A DNA stretch of 64,000 nt from Ensifer sp. BR816 (GCF_000378985.1 NZ_KB905370.1:496001-560000); one strand, 5' to 3'; shown: positions 7,755 through 17,616, numbered from the stretch's first letter. The notes: generated by a model from the letters alone, not told the origin. Made by a program: numbers and translations.

Positions 7755-8750
7755 CTACTGGGATCGCACCTCGCTCGCCTCGAAGCGATAGTTGGTGGAG
7801 CAGAACTCGCAGGTGACCTTGATCTGGCCGCCCTCGATGCTGTGCTCGATGTCTTCGGCGCTCAGTCCTTCCAGAACTTCGCGTATCTTGTCGCGCGAGC
7901 AGCTGCAGCGGTCATAGACGGCTTGGGGCTGATAGACGCGAACGCCCCGCTCGTGGAACAGCCGATAGAGCAGGCGCTCCGTCCCGACCATCGGGTCGGT
8001 CAGCTCGTCGGTATCGATGGTCTCGACCATCACCTTGGCTTCGGCCCAGAGATCGTCCTCCTCGAAGGGGAGGCCGGTGTCGCCGTCATCGCCATCGCCG
8101 CCGTGCAGATCCGGCTGGCGCATGCGCTCGGGAGCCTCGGGCAGGAACTGCGCCACCATGCCGCCGGCGCGCCAGCGATGTCGCGGCTTGCCGTTTTCGT
8201 CCCGGTCGAGCAGTTCGGCGACGGCGAGGCGGACCTTGGTCGGTATCTGTTCCGATTGGCGAAAATAGACCGCTGCGATCTCCTCGAGCGTCGCGCCGTC
8301 GAGCGCTACGATGCCCTGGTAGCGTTGGGTATGAGTCCCCTGGTCTATGGTGAAGGCAAGGATACCGTTCCCCAGCAATTCATGCGGCTGCGTGCGCCCA
8401 CCCTTCTCGGCGGCGGCAAGCGCCTCCTCGTCGTAGCGCGCATAGGCGCGAACCCGGTCCGGAGTAGAGAAATCGGCGACGACGAGGTCGACCGGCCCAT
8501 CGCCCTGGGTCTGGACGATCAGCTTGCCCTCGAACTTGAGCGACGTTCCGAGCAGAACCGTCAGCACGACCGTTTCGGCAACGAGCCGTGCCACCGGCAG
8601 CGGATAGCTGTGCCGCTCGAGGATCGCGTCGAGCATCGGACCGAGCTGCACGGCGCGCCCGCGCACGTCGAGGCCCTCCACCTGGAAGGGTACGACGTGG
8701 TCGTCACCGGCAAAATCGAACTCGCCAAGTCCCGGCGCTGTCTCTGTCAT
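7755..8750 (-). CDS. hslO: Hsp33 redox-regulated chaperone
   Basis: Cytoplasmic holdase chaperone activated by oxidation. 331 residues. The four redox-switch cysteines that bind zinc when reduced are present as CSC (DRCSCSRDKI) and CEFC (VTCEFCSTNYRF) at the C-terminus, in the family CxC-x(27-32)-CxxC spacing. The N-terminal Hsp33 core contains ERHSYPLPVARLVAE and LIVQTQGDGPVDLVVADF. AAGGAG lies 7 bases before the ATG. It follows argF on the same strand, separated by a RIME repeat, so co-transcription is uncertain. Confidence 0.93.
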   Translation of the reverse strand: MTETAPGLGEFDFAGDDHVVPFQVEGLDVRGRAVQLGPMLDAILERHSYPLPVARLVAETVVLTVLLGTSLKFEGKLIVQTQGDGPVDLVVADFSTPDRVRAYARYDEEALAAAEKGGRTQPHELLGNGILAFTIDQGTHTQRYQGIVALDGATLEEIAAVYFRQSEQIPTKVRLAVAELLDRDENGKPRHRWRAGGMVAQFLPEAPERMRQPDLHGGDGDDGDTGLPFEEDDLWAEAKVMVETIDTDELTDPMVGTERLLYRLFHERGVRVYQPQAVYDRCSCSRDKIREVLEGLSAEDIEHSIEGGQIKVTCEFCSTNYRFEASEVRSQ

Positions 8751-8923
8751 CGCTTGCTCCTTGTCTCACGAACAATGGCCACGGCGCGGGCATTGTTTTC
8801 CCTCGCGCAACCTGCCCGTTATCCTATTTGATGCCGCTGCGACCGGATTTGTCCAGAAGTCACCTGGGTTTGGCCGGCACGCCTTCAGGCGCACTTCGGC
8901 AAACTCGCATGAGGCCCTCTACC

Positions 8924-9024
8924 GCATGTTTTATCCTTAAATCGGGCACGATTTGAGGAAACATGCAGCAATTCAAAGCGCTACAGCGACCTTTGCGCGT
9001 CTGCTAAGACGCGCGGCGCTGTAG
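8924..9024 (+). repeat. RIME1-type intergenic mosaic repeat (copy A)
   Basis: About 100 bases, in the 374-base gap between hslO and argF. It has two hairpins joined by a short core: GCATGTTT...AAACATGC with an inner TTAAATCG/CGATTTGA stem, then CTACAGCG(acct)TTTGCGCGTCT/AGACGCGCGGCGCTGTAG. Two further copies lie at 54671-54774 and 56351-56454 and share the core ACATGCAGCAA..TcAAAG.GCTACAGCG. I recognise this as the Rhizobium-specific RIME family. I see nothing else in the gap. Confidence 0.9.
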
Positions 9025-9124
9025 GCGGCGATAGCCGGCACGGCGTGCCGGAGCCACCCATATGCAGCCTAAATCGTGTCGAACCTCGCCGGTTTCAATA
9101 GTCTCGCCGCGGCGGTCGCGGTCG

Positions 9125-10042
9125 TCAGATGACGCCCAGGCACCAGGCGAGGATCGACTTCTGCGCATGCAGCCGGTTCTCGGCCTCGTCGAAAACGACG
9201 GATTGCGGGCCATCGATGACCTCGTCGGTGACTTCCTCGCCGCGATGCGCCGGAAGGCAATGCATGAACAGGGCCTCCGGGGAAGCGTGCTTCATCAGCG
9301 CCTCATTGACCTGGTAGGGCTGGAAGACGTTGTGTCCACGGGCACGATGCTCCTGATTCATCGACACCCAGGTGTCGGTGACGACGCAGTGGGCGCCGGC
9401 CACCGCCTGTTCCGCCTCATGGCAAAGCAGGATCTCGCTGCCATTGTTGCGTGCCCAGTTCAAGAACTTGTCCTGCGGCTCGGAGCCGAGCGGCACGGCC
9501 ATGTTCATCCGGTAGCCGAAGCGTGCGGATCCTTCGATCAGCGAATGGAGCACATTGTTGCCGTCGCCGGCCCAGGCGAACGTCTTGCCTTTGACCGGCC
9601 CGCGATGCTCCTCGAAGGTCATGATATCGGCCATGATCTGGCAGGGATGCGTGTCGTCGGTCAGGGCGTTGATGACCGGAACCGTCGCGTGCTCCGCCAA
9701 TTCCAGGAGGCGGCGATGGTCGGTCGTGCGGATCATGATGGCGTCGACATAGCGGGACAGGACCTTGGCGGTGTCACCGATCGCCTCGGCGCGGCCGAGC
9801 TGCATTTCCGTCCCGGACAGGAACAGAGTCTCGCCGCCAAGCTGCCGCATGCCGACATCGAAGGATACGCGCGTGCGGGTCGACGGCTTTTCGAAGATCA
9901 TCGCCAGCATCTTGCCGGCAAGCGGCTTCTCCGCCGTTCCCGCCTTGGTCGCCGTCTTTCGCACGCGTGCATCGTCGATGATCGTACGCAGGTCGGCGGC
10001 CGTCATCGCGGAGAGATCGAGAAAATGTCTGGTGGCAGTCAT
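9125..10042 (-). CDS. argF: Ornithine carbamoyltransferase
   Basis: Forms citrulline from ornithine and carbamoyl phosphate in arginine synthesis. 305 residues. The carbamoyl-phosphate loop is [13 protein letters not shown] (~50-62), the second phosphate/substrate motif is HPCQIMAD, and the ornithine-binding signature is [13 protein letters not shown] near the C-terminus with the catalytic Cys. It lies 70 bases downstream of argD on the same strand, so the pair is likely an argDF operon. AGGA is present 11 bases before the ATG. Confidence 0.96.
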   Translation of the reverse strand: MTATRHFLDLSAMTAADLRTIIDDARVRKTATKAGTAEKPLAGKMLAMIFEKPSTRTRVSFDVGMRQLGGETLFLSGTEMQLGRAEAIGDTAKVLSRYVDAIMIRTTDHRRLLELAEHATVPVINALTDDTHPCQIMADIMTFEEHRGPVKGKTFAWAGDGNNVLHSLIEGSARFGYRMNMAVPLGSEPQDKFLNWARNNGSEILLCHEAEQAVAGAHCVVTDTWVSMNQEHRARGHNVFQPYQVNEALMKHASPEALFMHCLPAHRGEEVTDEVIDGPQSVVFDEAENRLHAQKSILAWCLGVI

Positions 10043-10112
10043 AATACTGAATTTCCTGTCATAAACCGATAATCGACCACGCTTTCCGGGCCGCCTTCAA
10101 TCCGTCTCGGCG

Positions 10113-11312
10113 TCAGGCCGCGGCCGTGCCGCTGCTGGCCCGGATCGCTTCGGCAGCGCGTTCCAGTCGCGCCAACCCTTCGCGCGCCTCGGCGGCGGTG
10201 GTGATCAGCGGTGGCAAAAGCCGCAGCACGTTTTCGCCGGCCGGCACGGCGAGCAGCTTCTCGGCCCGGATCGCCTTCAGCACGTCGGCGGACGGCACCT
10301 TGGCCTTGATGCCGAGCATCAGCCCGTCGCCGCGGATCTCCTCGATCACCTCGGGGAAACGGTCCTTGAGGGAGGCAAGCCCTTGACGGAAGACCAGTGC
10401 CACGTCGCGCACATTCTCCAGAAAGCCTTCTGCGAGGACGACGTCGAGGACTGCATTGCCGACCGCCATGGCCAGTGGATTGCCGCCATAGGTGGAGCCA
10501 TGGGTGCCGGCCACCATGCCGGCAGCCGCCGCCTCGGTCGCCAGGCAGGCGCCAAGCGGAAAACCGCCGCCGATACCCTTGGCGACCGCCATGATGTCCG
10601 GCTGGATGCCGGCCCATTCATAGGCGAAGAGCTTGCCCGTGCGGCCGACGCCGCACTGGACCTCGTCGAGGATCAGAAGCAGGCCGAACTCGTCGCAGAG
10701 CGCGCGCAGCTCCTGCATGAACTCTTTCGAAGCGAGACGAATGCCGCCCTCGCCCTGGATGGGTTCGATCAGGATCGCGGCGGTCTCGTCGTTGATCGCA
10801 TTCTTGACCGCGGCGATATCGCCGAACGGCACCTGGTAGAAGCCCGGAGCCTTCGGCCCGAAACCCTCGATGTATTTCTGCTGGCCGCCGGCGGCGATCG
10901 TCGCGATGGTGCGGCCGTGGAAGGCACCTTCGAAGGTGATGACGTGGAAGCGCTCCGGATGCCCCTTGGCGAAGTGATAGCGGCGCGCCGTCTTGATCGC
11001 GCATTCGAGCGCTTCGGCACCGGAATTGGTGAAGAACACCCGGTCGGCGAAGGTGACCGCCGTCAGCCGCCGCGCCAGGCTTTCCTGGCCGGGAACATCA
11101 TAGAGATTGGACACATGCCAGAGCTTTTCGGCCTGGCCCTTGAGCGCCTCGACGAGATGGGGATGAGCATGGCCGAGCGAATTCACCGCGACGCCGGCTG
11201 CAAAGTCGAGATAGCGCGTGCCGTCTTCGGCGATCAGCCAGACGCCCTCGCCTCGCTCGAAACGCAACGGCGCCCGCAGATAGGTGTCGTAGAGCGGCGT
11301 TGTTGCGGCCAT
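10113..11312 (-). CDS. argD: Acetylornithine transaminase
   Basis: Class III PLP aminotransferase that makes N-acetylornithine in arginine synthesis. 399 residues. Family features are [39 protein letters not shown], the Asp of [16 protein letters not shown] and the PLP lysine in [14 protein letters not shown] use the ATG at 11312 ([16 protein letters not shown]) with AAGGAG 9 bases upstream; the frame is open further but has no better signal. It heads an apparent argD-argF operon and is divergent from gcrA. Succinyl-diaminopimelate aminotransferase activity is a common second role of ArgD. Confidence 0.95.
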   Translation of the reverse strand: MAATTPLYDTYLRAPLRFERGEGVWLIAEDGTRYLDFAAGVAVNSLGHAHPHLVEALKGQAEKLWHVSNLYDVPGQESLARRLTAVTFADRVFFTNSGAEALECAIKTARRYHFAKGHPERFHVITFEGAFHGRTIATIAAGGQQKYIEGFGPKAPGFYQVPFGDIAAVKNAINDETAAILIEPIQGEGGIRLASKEFMQELRALCDEFGLLLILDEVQCGVGRTGKLFAYEWAGIQPDIMAVAKGIGGGFPLGACLATEAAAAGMVAGTHGSTYGGNPLAMAVGNAVLDVVLAEGFLENVRDVALVFRQGLASLKDRFPEVIEEIRGDGLMLGIKAKVPSADVLKAIRAEKLLAVPAGENVLRLLPPLITTAAEAREGLARLERAAEAIRASSGTAAA

Positions 11313-11726
11313 GGTCAGCGTCTCCTTCGTGGTCGGCATCGCGATCGGGCATATCAGCCTGATAAAAATCAAAAATGCCGCCTTTCGGCGGCGCAGGCAC
11401 TATTCCCATTTCAAGCCGCGATGTCAACAAAACCAAGGCTTGCAGCGGCCTCACCGGGACAGATTCCGCAGTGCGAAAAAATCGCTTGGCGGGGCTTGCA
11501 AAAATGCAACTATCCGACAGCAAGTTGGGGAAAACTGCGAAATCGATTCGGCGCGATTCCGGCGACTCTTGCCACGGAGTCACCCTGCCGGTAGGTTAAT
11601 ATTCAATTACTAGACGCATGCGGCGGACCTAGTCACCAAAATAGTTATCGCGTTGCAACTCCGGGGCTTTTCCGGAGAACGGTGATGGATTCTGCCATCC
11701 CAACGCCGAGAACGGGGAGTGCAGAG
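11313..11726. promoter_or_regulatory. Divergent argD/gcrA control region with clustered GANTC sites
   Basis: A 414-base intergenic region. On the gcrA side four GANTC sites (CcrM methylation targets) fall within 37 bases: GATTC 11545-11549, GATTC 11555-11559, GACTC 11564-11568, GAGTC 11577-11581. A fifth GATTC is at 11688-11692 in the leader. A CtrA-like site TTAA-N7-TTAC lies at 11596-11610, one base off the TTAA-N7-TTAA consensus. GGGGAG at 11714-11719 is the gcrA ribosome site. The sites are seen directly; their use in cell-cycle control is inference from Caulobacter biology. Confidence 0.6.
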
Positions 11727-12245
11727 ATGAACTGGACGGACGAGCGGGTTGAGAAGCTGAAGAAGCTGTGGTCGGAGGGTCTGAGCGCGAGCCAAATCGC
11801 CGCGCAGCTCGGTGGCGTCAGCCGTAACGCGGTCATCGGCAAGGTTCACCGGCTGAGCCTGCCGGGCCGCGCCAAGGCCGGCGGAACGGCGGCAACGGCC
11901 CGGCCCAAGCGGACGACTTCGGCGCCCCGCGCTCCGAACTACGCCGCGCGCGCCGTTACGCGGACCGTCACCCGCACTGTCGGTACGACGGTGCTCAAGG
12001 AAGAGGTCGCCGTCGATCTCGTGGCGGAGCAGGAAATCGCGCTCGATAGGAACATCATCGTACCGATGTCGCGCCGGCTGGAGCTCACCGAGCTGACCGA
12101 GCGGACCTGCAAATGGCCGATCGGCGACCCGCTCAAGGAAGAATTCCACTTCTGCGGCAACGACTCGCCGGAATCCTCGCCCTATTGCAGTTACCATGCA
12201 CGGCTTGCCTACCAGCCATCGGCCGAGCGCCGGCGCGTTCGCTGA
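11727..12245 (+). CDS. gcrA: GcrA cell cycle regulator
   Basis: Alphaproteobacterial transcription cofactor that binds sigma70-RNA polymerase and promoters carrying CcrM-methylated GANTC sites. 172 residues. The N-terminal DNA-binding helix-turn-helix is unmistakable: MNWTDERVEKLKKLW, then SASQIAAQLGGVSRNAVIGK and VHRLSLPGRAK. A variable Ala/Thr/Arg-rich linker follows (~48-105). The C-terminal sigma-interacting domain has RTCKWPIGDP and FHFCGNDSPESSPYCSYH, with the family's conserved cysteines. Start at 11727 is set by GGGGAG upstream. The gene is monocistronic with its own strong terminator. Confidence 0.95.
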   Translation: MNWTDERVEKLKKLWSEGLSASQIAAQLGGVSRNAVIGKVHRLSLPGRAKAGGTAATARPKRTTSAPRAPNYAARAVTRTVTRTVGTTVLKEEVAVDLVAEQEIALDRNIIVPMSRRLELTELTERTCKWPIGDPLKEEFHFCGNDSPESSPYCSYHARLAYQPSAERRRVR

Positions 12246-12267
12246 CCGACCACACAGAAAGAACGAA

Positions 12268-12294
12268 GGGCCTCCTTGCGGAGGCCCTTTTTTT
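12268..12294 (+). terminator. Strong intrinsic terminator of gcrA
   Basis: GGGCCTCC (12268-12275), loop TTGC, GGAGGCCC (12280-12287), then seven T. It begins 23 bases past the gcrA stop. Confidence 0.95.
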
Positions 12295-12346
12295 GGAGGA
12301 TATCAAGGCGCGCACCGCGCTGCGCCGGACAAGGCGAGCGACAGCT

Positions 12347-13030
12347 TCAGCTTTCCAGCGAATAGCCGGCGCCGCGCACCGTCCTGATCACGTCGGCCAT
12401 ATTGGAGAAATTCAGGGCCTTGCGCAGGCGGCCGACATGGACGTCCACCGTGCGCTCGTCGACATAGATGTCGTGTCCCCAGACGCCATCGAGCAGCTGC
12501 GAGCGCGAGAAGACCCGTCCCGGCGAGGCCATCAGAAATTCCAGCAGCCGGAACTCCGTCGGACCGAGCCTCACTTCGCGGCTGCGACGGTGCACGCGGT
12601 GGGTCTCTCGGTCGAGTTCGATATCGCCGCAGCGAAGCACCGTCGACAGCACCTCGGGCTTCGCGCGCCGCAGCATCGCCCTGACCCGGGCCATCAGTTC
12701 CGGCGTCGAGAACGGCTTGACGACATAGTCGTCGGCACCGGTCGCGAGCCCGCGCACGCGCTCGCTTTCCTCGCCGCGCGCCGTCAGCATGATGATCGGC
12801 AGCCGCTCCGTCTCCGGCCGCTGGCGAAGTCTCCGGCAAAGCTCGATACCGGAGACGCCGGGCAGCATCCAATCGAGGATCAGGAGGTCGGGCAGGCGTT
12901 CCTGCAGGCGGATCTCCGCCTCGTCGCCGCGAAAGATCGTATCGACCTCGAAGCCCTCGGCCTCGAGATTGTAACGCAGGAGAACGCTCAGGGCTTCCTC
13001 GTCCTCGACAACTGCTATCTTCGGCAACAT
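12347..13030 (-). CDS. phoB: Phosphate regulon response regulator PhoB
   Basis: OmpR-family response regulator that binds Pho boxes and activates phosphate-starvation genes. 227 residues. The receiver domain (1-~120) has the acidic pair VEDEE, the phospho-accepting Asp in LLILDWMLPG (~53) and the Lys in VVKPFS. The winged-helix DNA-binding domain ends with SRSQLLDGVWGHDIYVDERTVDVHVGRLRKAL. It is the last gene of pstSCAB-phoU-phoB, 47 bases after phoU, and converges on gcrA. Confidence 0.96.
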   Translation of the reverse strand: MLPKIAVVEDEEALSVLLRYNLEAEGFEVDTIFRGDEAEIRLQERLPDLLILDWMLPGVSGIELCRRLRQRPETERLPIIMLTARGEESERVRGLATGADDYVVKPFSTPELMARVRAMLRRAKPEVLSTVLRCGDIELDRETHRVHRRSREVRLGPTEFRLLEFLMASPGRVFSRSQLLDGVWGHDIYVDERTVDVHVGRLRKALNFSNMADVIRTVRGAGYSLES

Positions 13031-13077
13031 TCAGCTAAGACTCCCTGCCTCGATCGATAAGGTAGCGGGCGCCCGTC

Positions 13078-13791
13078 TCAATCGATGACGGACCCCAGCG
13101 TCGATGTCGTGTCGTCCTTCGGCCGCTCGCCCTGCGGCTGCGCGCCCGTCGCCATGTAGTAGATCGTCTCGGCGATGTTGGTCGCATGGTCGCCGATCCG
13201 CTCGATGTTCTTGGCGCAGAACAGAAGATGCGTGCAGGGCGTGATGTTGCGCGGGTCTTCCATCATATAGGTCAACAGCTCGCGGAAAAGCGACGTGTAG
13301 ATCGCGTCGATCTCCTCGTCGCGTTCACGGATGCTGTTCGCCTTCTCGGGCGAACGCGAGGCGTAGACATCCAGCACTTCCTTGAGCTGGACGAGGGCGA
13401 GCTCGGCCAGATGCTCGAGGCCGCGCGCGAGCTTGCGCGGAATGCCGGAGCCGGCAACGGCGATGACGCGCTTGGCGGTGTTCTTGCCGAGGTCGCCGAC
13501 ACGCTCCAGATCGGCGGCGATCCGGATCGAGCCCATGATCTCGCGCAGATCCGAGGCCATGGGCTGTCGCTTGGCGATCGTGACGATGGCCTTCTCGCCG
13601 ATCTGGCGCTCGGCATCGTCGAGGATGGCGTCATCCGAAATGACTTTCTGGGCAAGCGCCAGGTCGGAGTTGACGAGAGCCCTGACGGAGTCCGCCACCA
13701 TCTGCTCAGCGAGCCCGCCCATCTCGGAGATCCGGCGGGTGAGATATTTCAGCTCTTCGTCAAAGGCGGACGTGATATGTGCGTGAGTCAT
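13078..13791 (-). CDS. phoU: Phosphate signalling protein PhoU
   Basis: Cytoplasmic peripheral protein that links Pst transporter status to PhoR kinase and represses the Pho response in phosphate excess. 237 residues. It has two similar three-helix PhoU repeats; the metal-binding type motifs are DLRxI ([26 protein letters not shown]) and NIERIGDHATNIAE. Start at 13791 (MTHAHITSAFDEELKYL) has AGGA 8 bases upstream; 32 extra in-frame codons upstream do not look like protein. It sits between pstB and phoB. Confidence 0.95.
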   Translation of the reverse strand: MTHAHITSAFDEELKYLTRRISEMGGLAEQMVADSVRALVNSDLALAQKVISDDAILDDAERQIGEKAIVTIAKRQPMASDLREIMGSIRIAADLERVGDLGKNTAKRVIAVAGSGIPRKLARGLEHLAELALVQLKEVLDVYASRSPEKANSIRERDEEIDAIYTSLFRELLTYMMEDPRNITPCTHLLFCAKNIERIGDHATNIAETIYYMATGAQPQGERPKDDTTSTLGSVID

Positions 13792-13893
13792 GTGCGTATC
13801 CTCGGGGCGCGCGCTGTTCTGAGTGGACCCTCTGTCGATTCCAATGGGCAGGAGCGGGACGCGGGGAGAAGCCCTCGAATCCCGCATCCCGCC

Positions 13894-14709
13894 TTAGCCG
13901 AAGCGACCCATGATGTAATCCTGGGTGCGCTGGTCGTCCGGATTCGTGAACATCTTGTCGGTGTCGTTCTCCTCGACCAGGTTGCCGAGGTGGAACATGG
14001 CGGTGCGCTGCGAGACGCGGGCCGCCTGCTGCATCGAATGGGTCACGATGACGATCGTGAAATTGGCGCGCAGCTCGTGAATGAGCTCTTCGACCTTCGC
14101 CGTCGCGATCGGGTCGAGGGCCGAGCAGGGCTCGTCCATGAGGATCACTTCCGGGCTGACGGCAACGGCGCGGGCGATGCAGAGACGCTGCTGCTGGCCA
14201 CCGGACAGGCCGGTGCCCGGTTCATGCAGGCGATCCTTGACCTCGTTCCAAAGGCCCGCCTTCTGCAGGCTCGTTTCGACGACCTCGTCGAACTCCGCCT
14301 TGGTGCGAGCCAGACCGTGGATCCGCGGGCCATAGGAGACGTTTTCGTAGATCGATTTCGGGAACGGGTTCGGCTTCTGGAAGACCATGCCGACGCGGGC
14401 GCGCAGTTCCACAACGTCGATCGACGGATCATAGATGTCGTCCTCGTCGAGCGTGATCTTGCCGGTGACGCGGCAGTTCTCAATCGTGTCGTTCATCCGG
14501 TTCAAGGTGCGCAGGAAGGTCGACTTGCCGCAACCGGAGGGGCCGATCAGCGCGGTGACCGTGTTCTCGCGGATGTCGAGGTTGACGTCGAAGAGCGCGC
14601 GCTTCTCGCCGTAATAGACCGACACATCCTTGCCGATCATCTTGTAGGGCACGGTGTTCATTTTCTGATCCAGAGCCTTTTCGACTGCAGCTTCCGACAT
14701 GATGTTCAT
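13894..14709 (-). CDS. pstB: Phosphate ABC transporter ATP-binding protein
   Basis: ATPase of the high-affinity phosphate importer. 271 residues. Walker A is GPSGCGKST, the signature is [14 protein letters not shown], Walker B is [13 protein letters not shown], and the switch His is in [10 protein letters not shown]. The phosphate-subfamily string [17 protein letters not shown] identifies PstB. An internal ATG at 14700 is an equally possible start. Part of the pstSCAB operon, 12 bases after pstA. Confidence 0.97.
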   Translation of the reverse strand: MNIMSEAAVEKALDQKMNTVPYKMIGKDVSVYYGEKRALFDVNLDIRENTVTALIGPSGCGKSTFLRTLNRMNDTIENCRVTGKITLDEDDIYDPSIDVVELRARVGMVFQKPNPFPKSIYENVSYGPRIHGLARTKAEFDEVVETSLQKAGLWNEVKDRLHEPGTGLSGGQQQRLCIARAVAVSPEVILMDEPCSALDPIATAKVEELIHELRANFTIVIVTHSMQQAARVSQRTAMFHLGNLVEENDTDKMFTNPDDQRTQDYIMGRFG

Positions 14710-14721
14710 TGTCTTACCCCA

Positions 14722-16044
14722 CTACCAACGACGCTCAAAGCGACGCCGCAAGAGAATTGCCCCAAGGTTCATGAAGACGAGGAAGATCAGGAGGATGATG
14801 ATCGCCCCGGATGTCCGCTCGACGAAGGCGCGCTCCGCCTCGTTCGCCCACATGTAGATCTGCACCGGCAGCGCCGTGGACGGCTCCAGCGGCGAGCCCG
14901 GATAGTCGACGACGAAGGCGACCATGCCGATCAGGAGCAGCGGCGCGGTTTCTCCGAGCGCGTGCGCGAGGCCGATGATCGTGCCGGTCAGGATGCCGGG
15001 CATGGCGAGCGGCAATACATGGTGGAAGATCGTCTGCATCTTCGAGGCGCCGAGGCCAAGCGCGGCCGAACGGATCGACGGCGGCACCGCCTTCAGCGCG
15101 GCGCGCGTTGCGATGATGATTGTCGGCAGGGTCATCAGCGTCAGCACGAAGCCGCCGACGAGTGCCGCCGAGCGCGGCATGCCGGCGAAGTTGACGAAAA
15201 CGGCGAGACCAAGAAGACCGTAGACGATCGACGGCACGGCCGCGAGATTGTTGATGTTCACCTCGATCAGGTCGGTCAGGCGATTCTTCGGCGCGAACTC
15301 CTCGAGATAGATCGAGGCAGCGACGCCGATCGGCAACGACAGGACGAGGACGATCAGCATCATATAGGCCGAACCGACGAGCGCCACGCCGACGCCGGCC
15401 GCTTCCGGGCGGCTCGATGCACCGAACGAGAAGATGCCGGTGTTGAAGCTCTTCTTCAGCACGCCGGCCTCCGCAAGCTCATTCATCCAGGCAACCTGCT
15501 GGTCCTTGACCTTGCGCTTCGATTCCGCGACCTTGAGGTCGATCTGCCCCTTGAAGGCCGAGTCGATGTTCGCGTCGGCGAGCAGCGTCACCGGTATCGT
15601 CTTGCCGATGACCGAAGGGTCGGCAACAACGATGTCGCGCAACTGCGTGCGGACACTGTCGGAGACCATGTCGCTCGCCTGCTTGACAAGCGGCCGCTTC
15701 TTCGGGTCGATGCCGAGCTGCTTGACCAGGGCGTCGCGGACGAGCACCGGATAGTTGACCGTTTGCAGCCGCTTCGGATCGGTCGCCCGCTCATTCTTCG
15801 GGTCGATCACCTTCTCGGAAAACTCGATCGGCAGCGTGATCGTCGTCTGCTGGAAGGCCGTATAGCCCTTCGAAACGACGCTCCAGAGAAGAACCGCCAG
15901 GAAGAACAGGCCGATGGCGATGGCGCTGATGCCATAGGCGCGGAACCGGCGCTCGGCGGCATAGCGGCGCTTGATGCCGATGTCGCGGCGGTTTTCGGCA
16001 GAACGGCTCGAGACCATTACCGCGGGAGAAGCAAGGTCGGTCAT
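14722..16044 (-). CDS. pstA: Phosphate ABC transporter permease PstA
   Basis: Inner-membrane permease of the phosphate importer. At 440 residues it is longer than the ~300-residue enterobacterial form: an N-terminal cytoplasmic tail, a first membrane span (~38-58) and a large periplasmic insertion (~60-200) precede the usual permease core. The core carries the binding-protein-dependent transport motif (AALGLGASKMQTIFHHVLPLAMPGILTG, the EAA loop) and five further spans. Its ATG overlaps the pstC stop in an ATGA arrangement, so translation is coupled. Confidence 0.95.
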   Translation of the reverse strand: MTDLASPAVMVSSRSAENRRDIGIKRRYAAERRFRAYGISAIAIGLFFLAVLLWSVVSKGYTAFQQTTITLPIEFSEKVIDPKNERATDPKRLQTVNYPVLVRDALVKQLGIDPKKRPLVKQASDMVSDSVRTQLRDIVVADPSVIGKTIPVTLLADANIDSAFKGQIDLKVAESKRKVKDQQVAWMNELAEAGVLKKSFNTGIFSFGASSRPEAAGVGVALVGSAYMMLIVLVLSLPIGVAASIYLEEFAPKNRLTDLIEVNINNLAAVPSIVYGLLGLAVFVNFAGMPRSAALVGGFVLTLMTLPTIIIATRAALKAVPPSIRSAALGLGASKMQTIFHHVLPLAMPGILTGTIIGLAHALGETAPLLLIGMVAFVVDYPGSPLEPSTALPVQIYMWANEAERAFVERTSGAIIILLIFLVFMNLGAILLRRRFERRW

Positions 16045-17531
16045 TCGTACTGTTCCCGATATTTGCGCACGATGTAGAGCGCATAGATGTTGAGGCAGAG
16101 CGTGATGACGAAGAGGGTGATGCCGAGCGCGAAGGCAACCAGCGTCTGCGGCGAGGTGAACTCCAGGTCACCGGTGAGCTGGTGCACGATCTTGACCGTC
16201 ACCGTCGTCATCGGCTCGAAGGGGTTGACCTGCATGCGCGCGGCGACGCCGGCTGCGAGTACGACGATCATCGTTTCGCCGACCGCGCGCGAGGCGGTCA
16301 GCAGCAGCGCGCCGACGATCCCGGGGAGCGCGGCGGGAAGGATGACCTTCTTCACCGTTTCCGACCGCGTCGCGCCGAGGCCGAGCGAGCCGTCGCGCAG
16401 CGCCCGCGGCACCTGCGTGATGATGTCGTCCGAGAGCGAGGAGACGAAAGGAATGAGCATGATGCCCATGACGATACCGGCCGTCAGCACGCTCTGTGCC
16501 TGAATGAAGTTCTGGTAGTTGCCGGTGACGAGGCCGTTCAGCTGCGTCGAGATGTCGCGCAGGAACGGACCGACGGTCACGAGGGCGAAGAAGCCATAGA
16601 CGATCGTCGGGATGCCGGCGAGCACCTCCAGCAGCGGCTTCGCCGTCGAACGCAGCCGGGGGCTCGCATACTCGGCCATGTAAATGGCGGCGAAGAGCCC
16701 GACAGGGACGGCGAACAGCATGGCAACGAAGGCGATATAGAGCGTGCCCCCGAGAAGCGGCAGCAGGCCGAACTGGCCGGAGGCAGCCTCGCTGCCGGCC
16801 GCGGCGAAGCGCGGATCCCAAACGGTGCCGAAGAAGAATTCCGTCGGCGAGACCATGCTGAAGAAGCGGCCAGCCTCCGACAGCATCGAACCGATGATGC
16901 CGATCGTCGTCAGGATGGCGATCGACGAGGCGACGATGAGCGAGCCGAGCATGACGCGCTCGACCTGGTTGCGGGCGCGGAAGCGGGCGGCGATGTTGCG
17001 GATCGCATAGAGACCGCCGGCGACGGCAACAAGCAGCACGGCGGCGCTCATCAGCCAGCGGCTATGGAGCCGCGTTGCGTTGAGATGCTGGGCGGCCTTG
17101 ACCATGTATGGCTCGCCTTCGCCCGCAAGCGCGACGCCCTTGGCAGCAAGCGTCTGGCGCAGATTGGCCGAACCGCTTTCAATCGCGGCCACTTCCGCCG
17201 CATTGAGGCGATTGAGACCCACGGCGACGGACTTGACCTGGCCTAGAGCGAGCTGAACGTTCGCAGCACCCTGGCTCTGAACCGAGCCTGGAAGGGCCGC
17301 CCGAACCGCGGAGTCGATGTAGAGCGGCGAGGCGATCAGCCATGCGGCGAGCACGAGAGCGGCGGGCAGGACCGCCCAAATGGCCACGTAGCTGCCGTGA
17401 TAGCCGGGCAGGGAGTGCAGATTGGCGAGCTTTCCGCCCGTCAGCGCCAGCGATCGGGCGCGGCCGGTAAAATAGGCAATGAAACCAATCAAAACAATGA
17501 TGAGGAGAAGGAGCGAAGTACTCATCGGCAC
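16041..17531 (-). CDS. pstC: Phosphate ABC transporter permease PstC
   Basis: Partner permease of PstA. 496 residues, again with an N-terminal extension of ~200 residues relative to enterobacterial PstC, containing two membrane spans and a periplasmic stretch with PYMVKAAQHLNATRLHS. The core has PTEFFFGTVWDPRF, IPTIVYGFFALVTVGPFL, and the EAA loop GLGATRSETVKKVILPAALPGIVGA. It overlaps pstA by four bases and follows pstS after an 85-base gap containing a very stable hairpin. Confidence 0.95.
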   Translation of the reverse strand: MPMSTSLLLLIIVLIGFIAYFTGRARSLALTGGKLANLHSLPGYHGSYVAIWAVLPAALVLAAWLIASPLYIDSAVRAALPGSVQSQGAANVQLALGQVKSVAVGLNRLNAAEVAAIESGSANLRQTLAAKGVALAGEGEPYMVKAAQHLNATRLHSRWLMSAAVLLVAVAGGLYAIRNIAARFRARNQVERVMLGSLIVASSIAILTTIGIIGSMLSEAGRFFSMVSPTEFFFGTVWDPRFAAAGSEAASGQFGLLPLLGGTLYIAFVAMLFAVPVGLFAAIYMAEYASPRLRSTAKPLLEVLAGIPTIVYGFFALVTVGPFLRDISTQLNGLVTGNYQNFIQAQSVLTAGIVMGIMLIPFVSSLSDDIITQVPRALRDGSLGLGATRSETVKKVILPAALPGIVGALLLTASRAVGETMIVVLAAGVAARMQVNPFEPMTTVTVKIVHQLTGDLEFTSPQTLVAFALGITLFVITLCLNIYALYIVRKYREQYE

Positions 17532-17579
17532 GTCTCCGCGGCAAGCCCGTCAAAAGCCACCGGAAAAGATAGAAATGGA

Positions 17580-17606
17580 CCCCGGCGCAGCAGAACTGCG
17601 CCGGGG
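17580..17606 (-). other. Stable hairpin between pstS and pstC
   Basis: An 11-base-pair perfect stem, CCCCGGCGCAG with CTGCGCCGGGG around loop CAGAA (plus-strand reading), 10 bases past the pstS stop. No T-run follows on the minus strand, so it is better explained as an mRNA-end stabiliser or partial attenuator that keeps binding-protein mRNA in excess over permease mRNA than as a full terminator. Confidence 0.7.
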
Positions 17607-17616
17607 CATGTCAGTA

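Noticed and set aside
13186-16077. A 963-codon plus-strand open frame opposite phoU-pstB-pstA
   Set aside because: Antisense to three confident genes, with no domain or ribosome site; a GC-bias shadow.
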